NCBI RefSeq assembly: GCF_024868665.1
Contig: NC_079908.1
Location: forward strand, 3,104,277 to 3,168,276
From: Triplophysa rosa
Lineage: Eukaryota > Chordata > Actinopteri > Cypriniformes > Nemacheilidae
Direction of reading: 5' to 3'
Length of the DNA stretch: 64,000 nt
Positions 33,714-46,579 of the stretch are shown in pieces (the first letter of the stretch is position 1; every line of letters starts with the position of its first letter). A program made the position numbers and the translations under genes. The notes beneath the pieces were generated by a model. It saw only the letters and a list, made by a program, of their open reading frames with translations. It was not told where the DNA came from and ran no database searches.

Positions 33714-36700
33714 ATGCCATATGTTGGTTGGATGGAGGTACTCTTTCAACTTACTGCTAGTGATAATGAGTGGCTAATACCTGTGCTAGTGCTAAAAGGC
33801 AAGCAACAACAATGCCCCATTATTGGATTCAACGTCATCGAACACATTGTGTTGTGCAGCCAAGGAAACCAGGTCGAGCACCGAGACAAAGAGGGGTTGG
33901 TAAAGGCCGTCAAAATGGCATTCCCTCATCTGAGAAAGAACAAAGCAAAGACCCTTATTAACGCAGTGATCTTAGGGCGAACGTGTGAATATAAAGTGAG
34001 AACAGTAAATGAGCGAATCAGTGTGCCAAAACGGAGCGTCCTTCAAGTTGAGTGTCGAGTACAGACCCCACCCTTTAAAGAGAAAACCACTCTGATTTTT
34101 GAACCGCACGAAGTCTCGCAGTGGCCTGAAGGACTGGAATTCTGTGATACCTTGGTGTCAGTAAAGGCAGAAATGGCCCCAAAAATCATTATCAGTGTGC
34201 AGAATCCTACAAATTATGAAATTATACTTCCAGGTAGAACTGTTATTGGTTCTGTGCAGTCAGTGCAGTCAGAGTACCCAGTTATCATAGTGGACCAAAA
34301 TCACTTACCTGCTTCGTCCACCCATTACATCCAGGCCCAAGCAACTGGTGAAAACATCCCTCCGCCCGAAAACTGGGACCCTCCTATTGATCTGACACAC
34401 CTAGATGAACAACAGAGACAAGTAGTCACTGAAATGTTACGAGAGGAATCCGGATCATTCTCCAGAACTGATGATGACATTGGCTGTGTACCAAACCTGC
34501 AAATGAACATTTCACTGAAAGATAATGAACCAGTAACAAAAACATACCTCTCTGTGCCCAAACCTTTGTATCAAGAAATGAAAGACTATTTGCAGGACCT
34601 GATAGCACAAGGGTGGATAGAAAAATCTACGTCGTCTTATTCTTCTCCCATCGTCTGCGTAAGAAAAAGAGACAGTACCCTGCGCTTATGCATCGACTAC
34701 AGAGAACTCAATAGAAAAACTAATCCGGATCGTCACCCGATCCCCAGAGTTCAGGATGTAATGGATAATCTGGGGGGAAATTTTTTTTTTTCACTACTGG
34801 ACCAGGGAAAGGCCTACCACCAGGGATTTATGGCGAAAGACAGTAGACATCTAACAGCTTTTGTGACTCCCTGGGGGCTATACAAATGGGTGCGGATCCC
34901 CTTCGGCCTTATGAATGGACCTGCAGCTTTTCAGCGCTGCATGGAGGAATGTTTAGAGGGTTTAAGGGATGACATATGTGTGCCATACCTAGATGATGTT
35001 CTTGTGTTTAGTAGGACGTTTGAGGACCATGTTAACCATGTCAGAAAGGTGCTGCGACGACTAAGGGGCCGTGGGATAAAACTAAAACCAACAAAATGTG
35101 ACCTGTTTAGAACTGAGGTTCGGTACCTGGGGCGAATAGTGTCCGCAGAAGGTAACAGAATGGATCCCACCGATACAGCTGCAGTAAGGGCTCTGAAACA
35201 CAAAAAACCCAGCAATATTGGTGAGCTGAGAGCCGTTTTGGGACTTTTGAGCTATTATCGGCAATATGTAAAGGATTTCTCACGTATAGCCAGCCCCCTC
35301 TATGAGTTGCTTAAAACACCTAGAGAAACACAAGTACTGACAAATCAAAAGAGAAAGTCGCAAACAAAACAGAAGAGTGGAGTTCCGTCCAACACTCCCA
35401 TTGAATGGACTGACACACACCAGTCGACACTAGAACAGTTGATTGATTGCCTCGTCCAACCTCCTGTGTTGGGTTTTCCCGAATTCTCTCAACCGTTTAT
35501 TATACATACCGATGCTTCTCAGCAAGGACTTGGTGGGGTGTTGTACCAAAAGCAGGCTGGAAAACTCAGAGTGATCGCCTATGGCTCCCGTACCTTAACT
35601 GCATCAGAAAAGAATTATAATTTGCATTCATGCAAATTGGAGTTTTTAGCCCTCAAATGGGTCATTACTGAAAAATTCAGAGATTATTTGTATTATGCCC
35701 CGTTTTTCACAGTGTATAGCGACAATAACCCACTTACCTATATACTCTCTACTGCCAAATTGAACGCAACAGGATGCAGGTGGGTCGCAGAACTGGCCGA
35801 CTTTCACTTTACAGTCAAATACCGTCCTGGAAGAGAAAATATTGATGCGGATAGCCTGTCTAGAATGCCTCTAGATATGGAAAAATTCATGAGCGAGTGT
35901 TCAGCGGAGATGGCATACGACGTGATTGGGGCAGTTACACAAGCTGTGGAAAGCCAGGATGATTCCAGTGTGGTATGGTCCAGGGGTGTGTCAGCCACAG
36001 AAATATCTACAGTGACCTCTGTTATTCCATTAACAACGGAACAAATTAAACATGACCAAAGAAATGACCTTACTGTGGGACCAGTTATTCAGTACAAGCT
36101 GACAGAAACAAAACCCTCAGGTTCACAACTGAAACCACTCAGCTCACAGGTGAAATGTCTTCTTAGAGAGTGGGACAAACTGGAGATTGATGAGAATGGA
36201 ATCTTATACAGGAAGACAGTAAACAGAAACCAACTGGTGCTTCCAGAACAACATATAAGTACAGTGCTAAAAGAACTCCATGATGAAATGGGCCACCAAG
36301 GTGTCGATAGAACTGCATCATTGATACGGGATCGCTTTTACTGGCCCTATATGCAGAAGGAGATAGAGGATTATGTCATGAGGAGATGTGTGTGTCTTAA
36401 ACACAAAAGACCCCACCATGAAACAAGAGCGCCACTAACGAACATGGTTACCACTCAACCGTTTGAACTTGTGTCAATTGATTTCCTGCATCTTGATAAA
36501 TGTAAAGGTGGTTACGAGTACATTCTGGTAATTGTTGACAATTTCACACGCTTTGCACAAGCTTATGCCACAACGTCCAAATCCGGTAAAACAGTCGCCG
36601 AAAAGATTTTCAATGACTATGCCCTTCGATTCGGATTTCCGACCCGTATACATCACGATCAAGGGGGTGAATTTGAAAATCAACTGTTCAAACAACTGGA

Positions 36701-37496
36701 AGCCTACTGTGGTGTAGCGGGGTCGAGGACCACTCCCTACCACCCTCTAGGGAACGGACAGGTTGAGCGATTCAACCGCACACTACTCCAGATGTTACGG
36801 ACCCTCACGGACAGACAAAAATCCAGCTGGAAAGACTCATTAAACAAACTGATTTGTGCATATAACTGCACTCGGAGCGAAGTGACCGGTTTCTCCCCCT
36901 TTTACCTGTTGTATGGGCGCTCCCCACGATTGCCAGTTGACATGTTGTTCAGTTTGAATCCAGAGCAGAGAGACAGTAACTACCATGACTACATGGAAAA
37001 GTGGAAGCAAGACCTTGAAGAAGCATATCAGATCACGAGAGAAAATGTTCAGGAGGCTGCATTGAAAAGCAAACGTCATTATGACAGTAAAGTGAAAAGT
37101 TCAGTATTACAGCCGGGTGACCGTGTTTTAATCAGAAATTTGACACCTCGTGGCGGCCCAGGAAAATTGAGAAATCACTGGGAGGATACGATTCACACAG
37201 TTGTGCGTCAGGTCAGTAAAGATATCCCTGTCTATGAGCTCAGACCTGAAAAAGGAAAGAAAAGATCCAGAGTTCTACATCGCAACCTTCTTCTCCCATG
37301 TGACCACCTACCTGTAGAAATTCCAGTACAGACACAGCCAAAGAAAAACTGTAAAAAACAAAAGGAGGAACCTGTACAGCCAGAAGCAGAGGATGATGAT
37401 GATGATGAGTACTATCCAGTGATAGTTCAGCAGCCATCTGAGCTTTGTCCAGCTGAAACGGAAAACTCTGTGTGTGCTGATCCACCCCTAGATTAA
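33714..37496 (+). CDS. Pol of the gypsy element: RT, RNase H, integrase (1260 residues)
   Basis: The start given is the first ATG after the TAG at 33660; natively it is the middle of pro-pol. Reverse transcriptase lies at residues about 270-460, with [25 protein letters not shown] and the catalytic YLDD at about 424. RNase H starts at [11 protein letters not shown] (about residue 599). The integrase has an HHCC-type finger (HDEMGHQG near 855, then CVC near 891), and the catalytic triad D in SIDFLHLD (about 921), D in HHDQGGEF and E in GNGQVERF, 35 residues between the last two. The C-terminal GDRVLIRN is the GPY/F-like tail. The frame ends at TAA 37494-37496 but resumes beyond it. Confidence 0.93.
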   Translation: MPYVGWMEVLFQLTASDNEWLIPVLVLKGKQQQCPIIGFNVIEHIVLCSQGNQVEHRDKEGLVKAVKMAFPHLRKNKAKTLINAVILGRTCEYKVRTVNERISVPKRSVLQVECRVQTPPFKEKTTLIFEPHEVSQWPEGLEFCDTLVSVKAEMAPKIIISVQNPTNYEIILPGRTVIGSVQSVQSEYPVIIVDQNHLPASSTHYIQAQATGENIPPPENWDPPIDLTHLDEQQRQVVTEMLREESGSFSRTDDDIGCVPNLQMNISLKDNEPVTKTYLSVPKPLYQEMKDYLQDLIAQGWIEKSTSSYSSPIVCVRKRDSTLRLCIDYRELNRKTNPDRHPIPRVQDVMDNLGGNFFFSLLDQGKAYHQGFMAKDSRHLTAFVTPWGLYKWVRIPFGLMNGPAAFQRCMEECLEGLRDDICVPYLDDVLVFSRTFEDHVNHVRKVLRRLRGRGIKLKPTKCDLFRTEVRYLGRIVSAEGNRMDPTDTAAVRALKHKKPSNIGELRAVLGLLSYYRQYVKDFSRIASPLYELLKTPRETQVLTNQKRKSQTKQKSGVPSNTPIEWTDTHQSTLEQLIDCLVQPPVLGFPEFSQPFIIHTDASQQGLGGVLYQKQAGKLRVIAYGSRTLTASEKNYNLHSCKLEFLALKWVITEKFRDYLYYAPFFTVYSDNNPLTYILSTAKLNATGCRWVAELADFHFTVKYRPGRENIDADSLSRMPLDMEKFMSECSAEMAYDVIGAVTQAVESQDDSSVVWSRGVSATEISTVTSVIPLTTEQIKHDQRNDLTVGPVIQYKLTETKPSGSQLKPLSSQVKCLLREWDKLEIDENGILYRKTVNRNQLVLPEQHISTVLKELHDEMGHQGVDRTASLIRDRFYWPYMQKEIEDYVMRRCVCLKHKRPHHETRAPLTNMVTTQPFELVSIDFLHLDKCKGGYEYILVIVDNFTRFAQAYATTSKSGKTVAEKIFNDYALRFGFPTRIHHDQGGEFENQLFKQLEAYCGVAGSRTTPYHPLGNGQVERFNRTLLQMLRTLTDRQKSSWKDSLNKLICAYNCTRSEVTGFSPFYLLYGRSPRLPVDMLFSLNPEQRDSNYHDYMEKWKQDLEEAYQITRENVQEAALKSKRHYDSKVKSSVLQPGDRVLIRNLTPRGGPGKLRNHWEDTIHTVVRQVSKDIPVYELRPEKGKKRSRVLHRNLLLPCDHLPVEIPVQTQPKKNCKKQKEEPVQPEAEDDDDDEYYPVIVQQPSELCPAETENSVCADPPLD

Positions 37497-37775
37497 GATC
37501 AAGTGGAGTACTTTCGGGAGACAGAAGATAGTGTTCCTGAGGACCAAGTTGTGGAAAATCTTATCTGCTCGCCTGCGCCAAGTAATTTCAGTGAGAGAGA
37601 ATTTCAACGACCTCAACGACCACGTAGGCAGCCAAAGGTTTTCACGTATGATAGGCTGGGTTCACCAACGTGTCACACAATAGGCACACAGCCACACCCT
37701 ACAAACTTTGAAATGCTGTGGACATTGCCTGCGTACCCATACTTTTTTTTCCAGTCATATAGACACAGAATTTAG
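37497..37775 (+). pseudogene. C-terminal extension of pol beyond an in-frame stop
   Basis: After the TAA at 37494 the same frame stays open for about 90 codons and contains QRPQRPRRQPKVFTYDRLG, wording typical of the basic C-terminal end of gypsy polyproteins. This suggests the TAA is a third premature stop, not the ancestral end. Confidence 0.65.
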
Positions 37776-38256
37776 ATTTTTGCCATAGTATACACCTCCT
37801 TGCACTGCACAAATGCACGTACACTGATCACAGAATGGACTGCCAATGCACATACACTGAGCCCAGAATGGACTGTAAACGCTGAGTTCACACTCAAATA
37901 GACTATCGAGCATCAGTGCTACTCATAGACTGGTTCTACTTATAGACAGTTCCAATGCACTGCTAGAAGGGACTGACAATGAGACTGAAACCAAGGGTGA
38001 TAAGTGTGAGATAACATGGACATGTCAAAAAAAAAAAGAAAAAAGAAAAAAAAGGGGATTTGAAATGGACATTGGAGTACAATGTGTATTTTTTCCTACG
38101 AAAAAAAAACAGAATGCATGTAAAGAGTTCCAGTTTGTAACTTGTTGAATAAGTGTCTGAAATGTTATGAGGTTAAAATCTTCATTAATGATACATAGCA
38201 TACATGTTGCACTAAGAGTGAATGTTGGGGACAACATTTATTTTTGAAGGGGAGAG
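37776..38256 (+). other. 3' untranslated region and polypurine tract of the gypsy element
   Basis: Non-coding. It includes A-rich runs (38025-38055 and 38101-38109) and ends in the purine tract GAAGGGGAGAG (38246-38256) immediately before the 3' LTR, where plus-strand DNA synthesis is primed. Confidence 0.85.
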
Positions 38257-38681
38257 TGTAATTGGTAGTATTCACAGTACTTATCACACATTGGCAGATA
38301 TTAATATTGTTAATATGTTAATATGGTTATAGTTCTATTCAAAGTTTCAAAGTAATTTTCGTTTAACATTATTGATTGTTTTATTGTTAATGGTGTAATG
38401 CAATTAGTGATGTGGTGTAATGCAATTAGTGATGGTCGTATTGTTTCTAACAGAGCCGTTAGTCTGGGCTCGATTATTATAGGGAGTTTAAGCGTAGATC
38501 CGTCCATTGGAGATTGATTGCTCATGCCCTGTTGTTCACACTGTATCGCGAGAGTTTCTTCATACGGGTGAACGTTCTCAGGCGAGATCGCGAGAGGTGG
38601 CTCATACGAGTAAACGCCATCGCTGAGAAAACGTCACTTCTGTCTTGTGATTATTCTTCCTGTTTATTCTCAGGCGTAACA
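38257..38681 (+). repeat. 3' LTR of the gypsy element (425 bp)
   Basis: Same length and sequence as the 5' LTR except C at 38589. Followed by the target duplication TGTC at 38682-38685. Confidence 0.97.
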
Positions 38682-38745
38682 TGTCAACACAACACACGTG
38701 CAGTGGCAATGGTTTAGCTAAATGATATTTCCTGAATTCCTCTGC

Positions 38746-39003
38746 GGTTAGTTTCGTCTTAAACGTCTCAAATCATTTGTCCGGAGACAAAAAAATAAGT
38801 CACAGCAAACAGCTAATGCGCTTACGTTGTGCGTGTGTGCTTACCTAATATCCACGGAATCCACTGCAGATCTCAGCGGAATTACATGGATTTTAGCGCT
38901 TGTCATTGACAAGTTATAACGTTATACACACAACGCTAGTTTGCTGTGACAGATTTTTCAGCCTAAGCACGAATGATTTGAGACGTTTAAAACGAAACTA
39001 ACC
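38746..39003. mobile_element. Foldback-type palindromic element
   Basis: GGTTAGTTTCGT with AAACGTCTCAAATCATT (38746-38777) faces AATGATTTGAGACGTTT with ACGAAACTAACC (38972-39003). A second inner pair, GTCACAGCAAAC/GTTTGCTGTGAC, extends the palindrome inward. About 258 bp, non-coding. Confidence 0.75.
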
Positions 39004-39009
39004 CCAGTG

Positions 39010-40980
39010 TTCGCCCCTGTTCATTAGCAAAACAAACAGCTTGCCGCAGCTATACATATTTACGCACATATTGTAATATCATTTTTACAGCTAAACTCCA
39101 AGTGTCCATCTGCACTTATACACAGTAAGTTTAACACTGGCTTTGAATGTTCTATTTAGCCCGTGACTGACTTAGCTCCCTTCGCTGTCATATGCTAACG
39201 TTATCCTCCTATATATACGGTACATGTACGTCAATTCAGACTGTTGATAAAAAAAAGCAGGTTTTTATGGTTTCTGATGGATTTCCACTAAAAATAAAAT
39301 AAATCCACTCCTGTCTCTTCCTAGGTTTGGACTCTGTGCAGTGACTACATTGCATGTTGTCCACGAACTTTAGCCATGGCGTCACGTACACCGCTGTTGC
39401 TTGTGAAAACAACAATGGCGGAGCGCGGTGGGTGGAACTGTGTAGATTAAGGGGCAGTAACATTATAATAAAATCCTCTTTGGACGTCTTTTTTCTCACA
39501 GAAAATTTTCTTACATGCTTGCAGTGAAAGGCACACCAAAACAAACGTACTGGGTTCTTATTTTTCACATTTTATGGGTTGCTAGATGCACCGGGACCCG
39601 ATTATAGCACATAGTCTCCTTCAAAATACTAATGTATACAATGAAACACTAAAAGGTTTTGAAAATGGAAATCTACTTCAAAATGGAAGATACATCAAAA
39701 ATATGTTATGGCTCTTGAAGGATTGTGTTGTTAGCTAAGCAAAAGGCTAATTTCATATTATTGGAATGACAAGTTAGTTCAGTATCCCCCCACAAGGACA
39801 ATTTGTATGGTGCAGAAAGCTACAGCCTATGCAAACTGTCCCAAATCAATCTTTTATAATCATTTATAATGCTTCATCTCAGTTAGAGGGTTTCATCAGA
39901 TGCATATGCATGGCCTGAAGTTAACCTCCGGTCTGTGTTTGCTATTGGTCTGGCTAGTGGCTAGTAATATAACAATTTATTTTATATTCAGTTTGTATTT
40001 AGGGGTCAAGCCATTGTGTCTATGACAGCCCATTGAACTGTATGTTAATATTTTTGCTTATAACCTCTGAAATCTTTCATCTAAAATCATGAGAGTGGTG
40101 TCCTTTGATCCCTTGAGTCATGGCAAGTCGAACCATACCAAATGTTCCTCGGTCGGCCATTGGGGGCGCCACTCATTTCAAATTCTTTTATAAAATGTTG
40201 TATTTTACGAACACAATGGCGAATCGTTACAAAACTTGCAGTGGTTTATCATGACCATATTCTGAGAGTATCTGTAAAGTTTTAAGCCAGCGACCCTATT
40301 GATCAAGATATTTAACGGAATATGTCTAATTGCTTATAGCATGTGAAAAACTCAACATAATATAATGTCATTTACTCTAGTACATTTGTTAGCTCAAGCC
40401 GAGTACTTCGATATAAAAATTGTCATATTCCACCATACTTTCCATATGTGCCATATTCAATTATATAAAGAACAAACTTTTTCGAACTCCTCCTACAAAA
40501 TTGTCAGATTTGCACAAAATTTAGTATACAGCATCTACAGATACTCCTGACAAAAAGTTAAAAGCTTTTTGTTTGATCGAACAGTTCTTGGTTGAGCAAG
40601 GTGAGCATGCCAAAGGGTCATGTGGCTTTTTCTTTGCGATACTTTTTAATATTGACACAAAACTATGTATACAACATCAGTAAAACATATTGTTTACCTC
40701 ATATTAATTTTATGAAAGCGCCTTCTAGTGGTCAAAAGTTATAAGCAATTTCGTTGTGTTTCTAGGCTGTTACCTTTGTTATTTAATCTGATTTTCAAAA
40801 AATCATGATCAGACATGACCACATGTATTTCCCTTTGTGCCCTTGTAGGACTTGACCCTGTAATTGCTGCTGGCAGCTATATTAATTTATATTCCTATTT
40901 TATTTCATATTAATTATATTAAATTAAAACTACTCAACAGTTATTGATTCTTTGCGGAAGTTAATTTCAGGCCACATAAC
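39010..40980. other. Intergenic and repeat-like sequence, no gene seen
   Basis: Contains stretches that read like old dispersed repeats (for example 39400-39610 and 40015-40200), but no terminal repeats or coding motifs could be fixed. Confidence 0.35.
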
Positions 40981-40984
40981 GCTT

Positions 40985-41145
40985 GTTTATGTTGTTGCCA
41001 CTGAAACCGTCCATAGCACAATTGGCAGAGATCATGGGTTTGATCTCCAGGGAACATACATACTAAATAAAATTGTATACATTAAATGCCCTGTAATTTG
41101 CCTTAGATCATAGTGTCTGCCAAAAACATAACTGTAAGTGTAAAT
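40985..41145 (+). mobile_element. Degenerate tRNA-derived SINE
   Basis: CATAGCACAATTGGCAGAGATCATGGGTTTGATCTCCAGG keeps the order A box, GGTTTGATC-type B box, CCAGG. GTCTGCCAAAAACATAACTGTAAGTGTAAATGTAAA is the worn 3' tail. Confidence 0.65.
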
Positions 41146-41568
41146 GTAAACAAGGAAGGAATTAAGTAGTAATAACATGATGACGAATTGTTTGTTTGGT
41201 TGGGTTGAATGCATGCATGCTATAAAAAACTTCTCAGGGTAGACGCACAAATCACTTTATTTTAATGACCATGACATGAAGATTCCCAACAAAATGCAAA
41301 ACATTTCATATGTTGTAAATTGGAGAAATTTGGTTTGTGCCATTTTGATTGGAAGAAAATTGTGAAAGTTTGGTTTGTATGGTTAGGTTTCTGATGTTTA
41401 TCCTTGCCCCAAGTTTATGTCCATGTTGGCTGGTTGTCAAGCTTGTCACTTCTAATAAGTGACAAATGAGATTTTTTTAGCAAAAATGTGTCTATTGATG
41501 TCCACAACAAATGACGTCCTCAACAAATGATGGTAAAGCTTTCCTTTAAAAATTAAGGATTAAGAGAT

Positions 41569-42199
41569 TAGGGGTCAGATTTACTAAACAGGGCAAAAGA
41601 GCACGAGAGCATAATTTCAAAGAAGCAAAGATGGCAGTGGAAATTTAGAGTTAAACAAACTGGAGTGACATGGACTATTTCAACGATGTGTTTACTCTTC
41701 AGCGCGTTGAAGTTTGGTTGCATTGCAGTCTATGGAGGAGTCAGAAAGCTAAAGCTCTTCAAAACTATCTTAATTTGTGTTCTGAAGGTAAACAGAGGTC
41801 CTGACAAATGACTTGAGAGTGAGTAATTCATGACAGAATTTTCATTTTTCAGCGGAGTGTCCCTTTAAAAAAAACACAGGCGCAACATCTCATTCCCATA
41901 ATGGCCAACACAATCTACCAAGAGCAGCGCAAATTAGCACAGGGTTTAGGACTTTTTGGGGCGTTAAATAAAGCCGTAAATATCAGTACAATGATGACCG
42001 CAAACCTCGCTCCGTGATTCATTTAAATACTCTCTTCCCATAAAGTTTGCGTCTGAAAACGGAAACTCCTACAAATGCATATGCAATAAGTTCAGTCGCA
42101 AAAACAGCTGCATCCACCCATTTTCAGCGCAAAAACAATAGGTTTTTACGCCAAAAAAAGTGTTTGCGCTGCCGCAAGCTGTTAGTAAATCTGGCCCTA
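41569..42199. mobile_element. TIR element, hAT-like ends, with a nested repeat
   Basis: The left end TAGGGGTCAGATTTACTAA and the right end TTAGTAAATCTGGCCCTA are inverted. The middle (about 41640-41870) looks like a second, older repeat on the minus strand inserted in it. No clear target duplication. Confidence 0.55.
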
Positions 42200-42381
42200 G
42201 CACTGACTGCTTTAAAATGAATGCTGTGCACACCATGTATTGTTAAAGAAAGATATTATTGGGCCTATAGGAAGTCATAAAAAATACTTTAAAAGTACTG
42301 TTTTTCTAAACTTAAATGGCAAAGGGTGAAATGCCCCCTAGTGTGCATTAAGTACCCACCTTCCGACAAGTCAGAGATTAG

Positions 42382-43350
42382 TGTGAGGAAGGACACTGGA
42401 GTCAAACGCAGGGTCAGGCAAGTTTATCAGAGCACCCCCACATTCATCAAACAACACAGCAGAGAATAACAACGGAACAAAAGATACGTCAGAGGTGGCA
42501 AAAGGCTCGAGCGCTCGGCCAAAAGACCGTTACTGGGGAATGGGGGACAAAAATAAAAGTAAAGAGTCCGGCCATGCAGGAGGTGAGAAGGCTGCTAAAG
42601 TCCACACAAAGTCCAGCCTGAGAGAGGCGGTAGAATGGAGAATTCGAAAGCAATGGGTCAAACTCGAAGAGATACGAAATCAATGTTCATACAAATGCCC
42701 AACGGTAATCCACACAGAGCGAGAGGTTTCAAACACGGGTTCGCTAGAAGATGATGAATAGTAATCCACATGCGTTGCTCTCACAGTTCTCCAGAAAGAA
42801 TCCATGGGTGAAAAACCCTACGGTAGAGCTGAGAGACTCCCTGGTTGAGGGGACGCTTGACTCGCCTTGGATAAACTCCTTGAGAAATTCGCCACAGGTA
42901 GCAGGCAGACGAGATGGCTACCCAAACAGGAACAGGACTAGCAAGACAGGGTGAGCACAGCACTGGAGCCTGGACAGGACAGGACAGGACAAGACAAGAC
43001 GAGCAAAACTAGGTTGACAAGAATGGAATGGAATGGAATGGAATGCAAGACCAGAGCATCAGAGATCGCCAAGGAATAAATTCCAACGGACTGACAAAGA
43101 ACAATGTGAAACACAGGGAATAAAAAGGAAAGTAATCAGGAGGAGAAATGAGAGACCAGTTGGGGAGAATGAGCATTGAAGGGAGAACCAGGTGAACAGG
43201 AGAAATCACTAATGAGCAGTAGATAGGATAACAAGGGGGCGGGGCCACACACGCGGCCTCAGAGCACATGGTAACTGTCAAGTGCTCGACAAAACAAAAA
43301 CAGAGGACCACACAGACAAAGACAAGTAGTGCTAGACCCGAGCCCTGACA
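42382..43350 (-). mobile_element. Solo LTR (969 bp)
   Basis: TG...CA ends in either direction (minus-strand start TGTCAGGGCTCGGGTC, end CCTTCCTCACA) with a perfect 5-bp duplication ATTAG (42377-42381 and 43351-43355). ATAAA near the minus-strand 3' end suggests this orientation. It carries short tandem runs (GGACA)n at 42973-42996 and (GGAAT)n at 43023-43044. No internal region is present. Confidence 0.82.
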
Positions 43351-43355
43351 ATTAG

Positions 43356-44640
43356 TGTTTGGCTCAATTAGGACCAAGCTGTGGTCAGAACCATTTACAT
43401 AGCTTCTCAGATTTGGCATAAAAAAATTCACTGTGTACACTATTTATAGCAATATATTTGTATATCGATCTAAACAGCCAGACTGTTCGATTAACAGGAC
43501 ACAATCACTGCTGGATTCACAGGGTTTCTGGCCTGATGATACTTTAAGGACATAATAATTGCCATCCTCTCACACAAGGACTGTAATCATGCTGAAGCCA
43601 CTGCCGGTATGGTAAGAGTTCAGAGCGAGAAAATTGATGAGAGAAGGTCAAGAGTTTAGCAGGTTCAACAAAGGATTATTCAGACTGAAGAGGTGATATT
43701 TGTCAGGAGCTTGACAACCAGTGGAAGCATTAATATCACCAACTGATCAAAATTGATTATCAGATTTTAGTATCATTGGTGCTTCCCAAGAATTTACAAT
43801 ATGCATGGTTACGTCCTGGTTTTCGATAAGCTAGCATAGGTATTTCCGTTGAACTGACAGCTACAGGGTTTCATTCTACACCCGCTGCCTTAAAAATGTG
43901 TGAAAAGTGATAACTGAAATGAAATTTGCTGAGGAGATGCAGCAGGGCTCATCTTTTTCCCCCTCATGCCGATAAAATGTAAATGTCTTTTCATCCCGTT
44001 TTACGTTTAGACAAGTGAATTAATGTTAAGGCATGACTATTGATCTGATGTAATATTTTGTTAAGATCTTTTGCAAATCTTTGACTGAAATAGGGTATAT
44101 TAAAAACAGAGAGAAACATAAGAAATTAACCTTGCTTTTATTATAAAAGTATAATCAAGTGTTATTTATTAATTGATTGAATAATTGATTCTCTTTCGCA
44201 TCACCCTAAATTATGTTTTATTAACAAGGTTCGGGAGGAGCACGTGCAGATAATTAACTCGGGTGGCTTTCGATTAACAATCACAGCAATCGTCCCAACA
44301 GCCTATAAGTAGTCAAGCAACCTCACCTCCATTCTCTCGGACGTTTTGCAACATCGTCGCTCATAGACGCACACGCAAACACAGCAGCTTGTTTGATTTA
44401 CACAGTTGTTTTTGGCTTTCGATAAACTATTACTAAATGAGAACTAAACTCTAAGAAGGTTTTCATCAGCACATGGTGGATGTAAGGTATTCAAGGGATC
44501 CTACAGAGTTTAAAAGCGCTGCAGCCACGCCGCAGGCCTGATCCATAAAAGCATAATTTCCACACTTATCTTCCCTGCAGATTCAGGAAGTGGTTCCGTA
44601 GACCTTTTACGTTTGCGCTCGTCACTTCGTTCGTTCCCAG
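43356..44640. other. Intergenic stretch, no gene seen
   Basis: Nothing recognised on either strand. Confidence 0.4.
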
Positions 44641-44651
44641 CTGCAATTGCT

Positions 44652-44871
44652 GCCGGTGTAATGCCGAGAAATGCACCCCTGCCAGATTATGCACCCACCC
44701 TCCCCACAATGGTTAGGGTGAGGATTAAGTGTTAGTTGAGGATTAAGTGTTAGGGGAGGGGTTAGGATTAGGGTAAAGTGTGGGGAGGGGTTAGAATTAG
44801 CCAATCGGACATCGTGTTATTGAAGGAGGTGCAGAATCTGGCAGGGGTGCATTTCTCGGCACAACACCGGC
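44652..44871. mobile_element. MITE with 44-bp terminal inverted repeats
   Basis: The left arm GCCGGTGTAATGCCGAGAAA through TGCACCCCTGCCAGATT is mirrored by the right arm ending TTTCTCGGCACAACACCGGC, with about four mismatches. The core contains GGTTAGGG/GATTAAGTG repeats that imitate telomere sequence. 220 bp, non-coding. Confidence 0.8.
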
Positions 44872-44879
44872 TCGCTGCT

Positions 44880-46300
44880 AGCGCTAGCTCACTGCTAACG
44901 GGAGACGAGTGTTCAGATGCCGGCATCTGTAAACACATGCTAGTCATGCTTGCAAGATCGCTGTATTTCAACCCAATTCAATAATGGTACGCCAATACGT
45001 TAACGTTTCAATGGCTGTACACATCTTCTGAGAAGTGAAACAATCATCTTGGGGTAAACAATTCATTCTGTCGTTCCATGCAGTTACTCTAATCATGATA
45101 ATTCCATGCCTCATTACCCATACTTCACCTTTTATTAAACTGAGTTTTACTTGTGTTTGAACCGCCGAACACGCTGTTATGCAAGAAGCTGGGTGAGTAC
45201 AATCTTTTTACTTGAAAAATATATTTAGCTTTATCATCTGGCACCTCGCGTTGCCACTGCTGCACTCAAGCGCGAGATATCGCCGGCCAGCACTGGCACA
45301 CGTTCTCGGCGCCTGTACTGTTCAGCGAACGTCATTTGAGCCAAACGTAAACTTCTGGAGATTAGTATATATAATCTACGCTTCCGAAAGTGACTGCTGG
45401 TTAACTAAACCTGTCTGTATCATCCAGCAGCATTACGTTTCCATATAACGTGCAGTTCCCATTCACATCTTGCACAAAATAACGCAGCCATTACTTCTAA
45501 GTTAACACAACAGCGGGATGCATCAGTTTATTTGACCGGTGCCTAATCGCAAGATCTCAGTCATCCCTCGTCTGCCAACCCGAAAACAACCGCATCTTGG
45601 ACGTATGACCCTAGCCGCAAAACACCGGAATCATCAATTGTGTTCGACTAATACAGATGCGCACAGCAATATTAAAGATACAACAGCTTTTCATCGAAAA
45701 CATTTGGGCGACGGTGACATGCACACTCTCCGCTTCTCTCTTCTTGCCCATACAGTTAGGCATCATGCGCAAGCTGGCTAAACTCCATCTGCAAGCTTGG
45801 GTATCACCTACACAAGACTTCATCACGATCAACATTAACTCGTAATGGTCGTTTTAACCTTTGAAACCTCCGTAGAAATCACAACAGACCTTGTTCATTC
45901 ACTCTCACAAACTTTTGCCATGCGAAACTAAACATCATCGCATACCTGCCAGTCATAGGGGCTCTTGGGCTGTCCCCAGCCAGAAAGCGGACAAGTCCCC
46001 CGATTTTCAGTATCAATTTCCGGCTACACAAGTCTACTTGATCACAAACATGTCCCGATTTAACCCCTTCTCCTGCCCTCACAAGAAAGGGCTTACGGTC
46101 ATCAGGCTGCAGTAGAAGGCCATCGGCAATCCCAGGCCGCGCCCCTGACCGCTTCTCCACTCAGCCGAGTCCCTCACCGCAACCCTCCCAGCGTCATGCA
46201 TGACCTCATCAGCATGAGCACGCCTCTGCTGGTGGCACAGACCTGTTATTAGCCCTCCCCTTCGAATATATATTCAGCTAGCTTTTTTCCCCCGTCACCT
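44880..46300. other. Sequence upstream of the recombinase relic
   Basis: Several short open stretches exist but none has a recognisable motif. Part of it may be the eroded front of the tyrosine-recombinase element. Confidence 0.3.
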
Positions 46301-46579
46301 GTCACCTCCTCTTTAACCCTTTGCCCCGTCAAGGGCCTGCTGCCCCTCCGTCGAACTCAAGCGTGAGGCTGCCTTCGTTCACGGCTCCGGCGACCACCTC
46401 CCTTCCTCAGGCCTGCCCTCCCTTCACGCTAGCGTCTACCGCTCTGATGCCATCCCACCAAACGCCCTGGCTCTGGACCTCAGCACCACTTTAAACCTCC
46501 AGTCAGCTCCATTAAAGGGTACCTAAGCGGATTTCAAATTTTTACAAACTCACCTACGGCTCACCCTCCTCAGCAGTAG

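Larger units (their letters stand above)
30972..38681 (+). mobile_element. Full-length Ty3/gypsy LTR retrotransposon with MYND-containing pro-pol
   Basis: 7710 bp, flanked by the 4-bp duplication TGTC (30968-30971 and 38682-38685). Order: 5' LTR, primer-binding site, gag with zinc knuckle, -1 frameshift signal, MYND finger, protease, RT, RNase H, integrase, polypurine tract, 3' LTR. RT before integrase with a D,D35E integrase places it in Ty3/gypsy. The LTRs differ at one base in 425, so insertion is recent. The pro-pol frame has three in-frame stops (33540, 33660, 37494), so this copy cannot make a full polyprotein without readthrough. There is no env. Confidence 0.95.
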
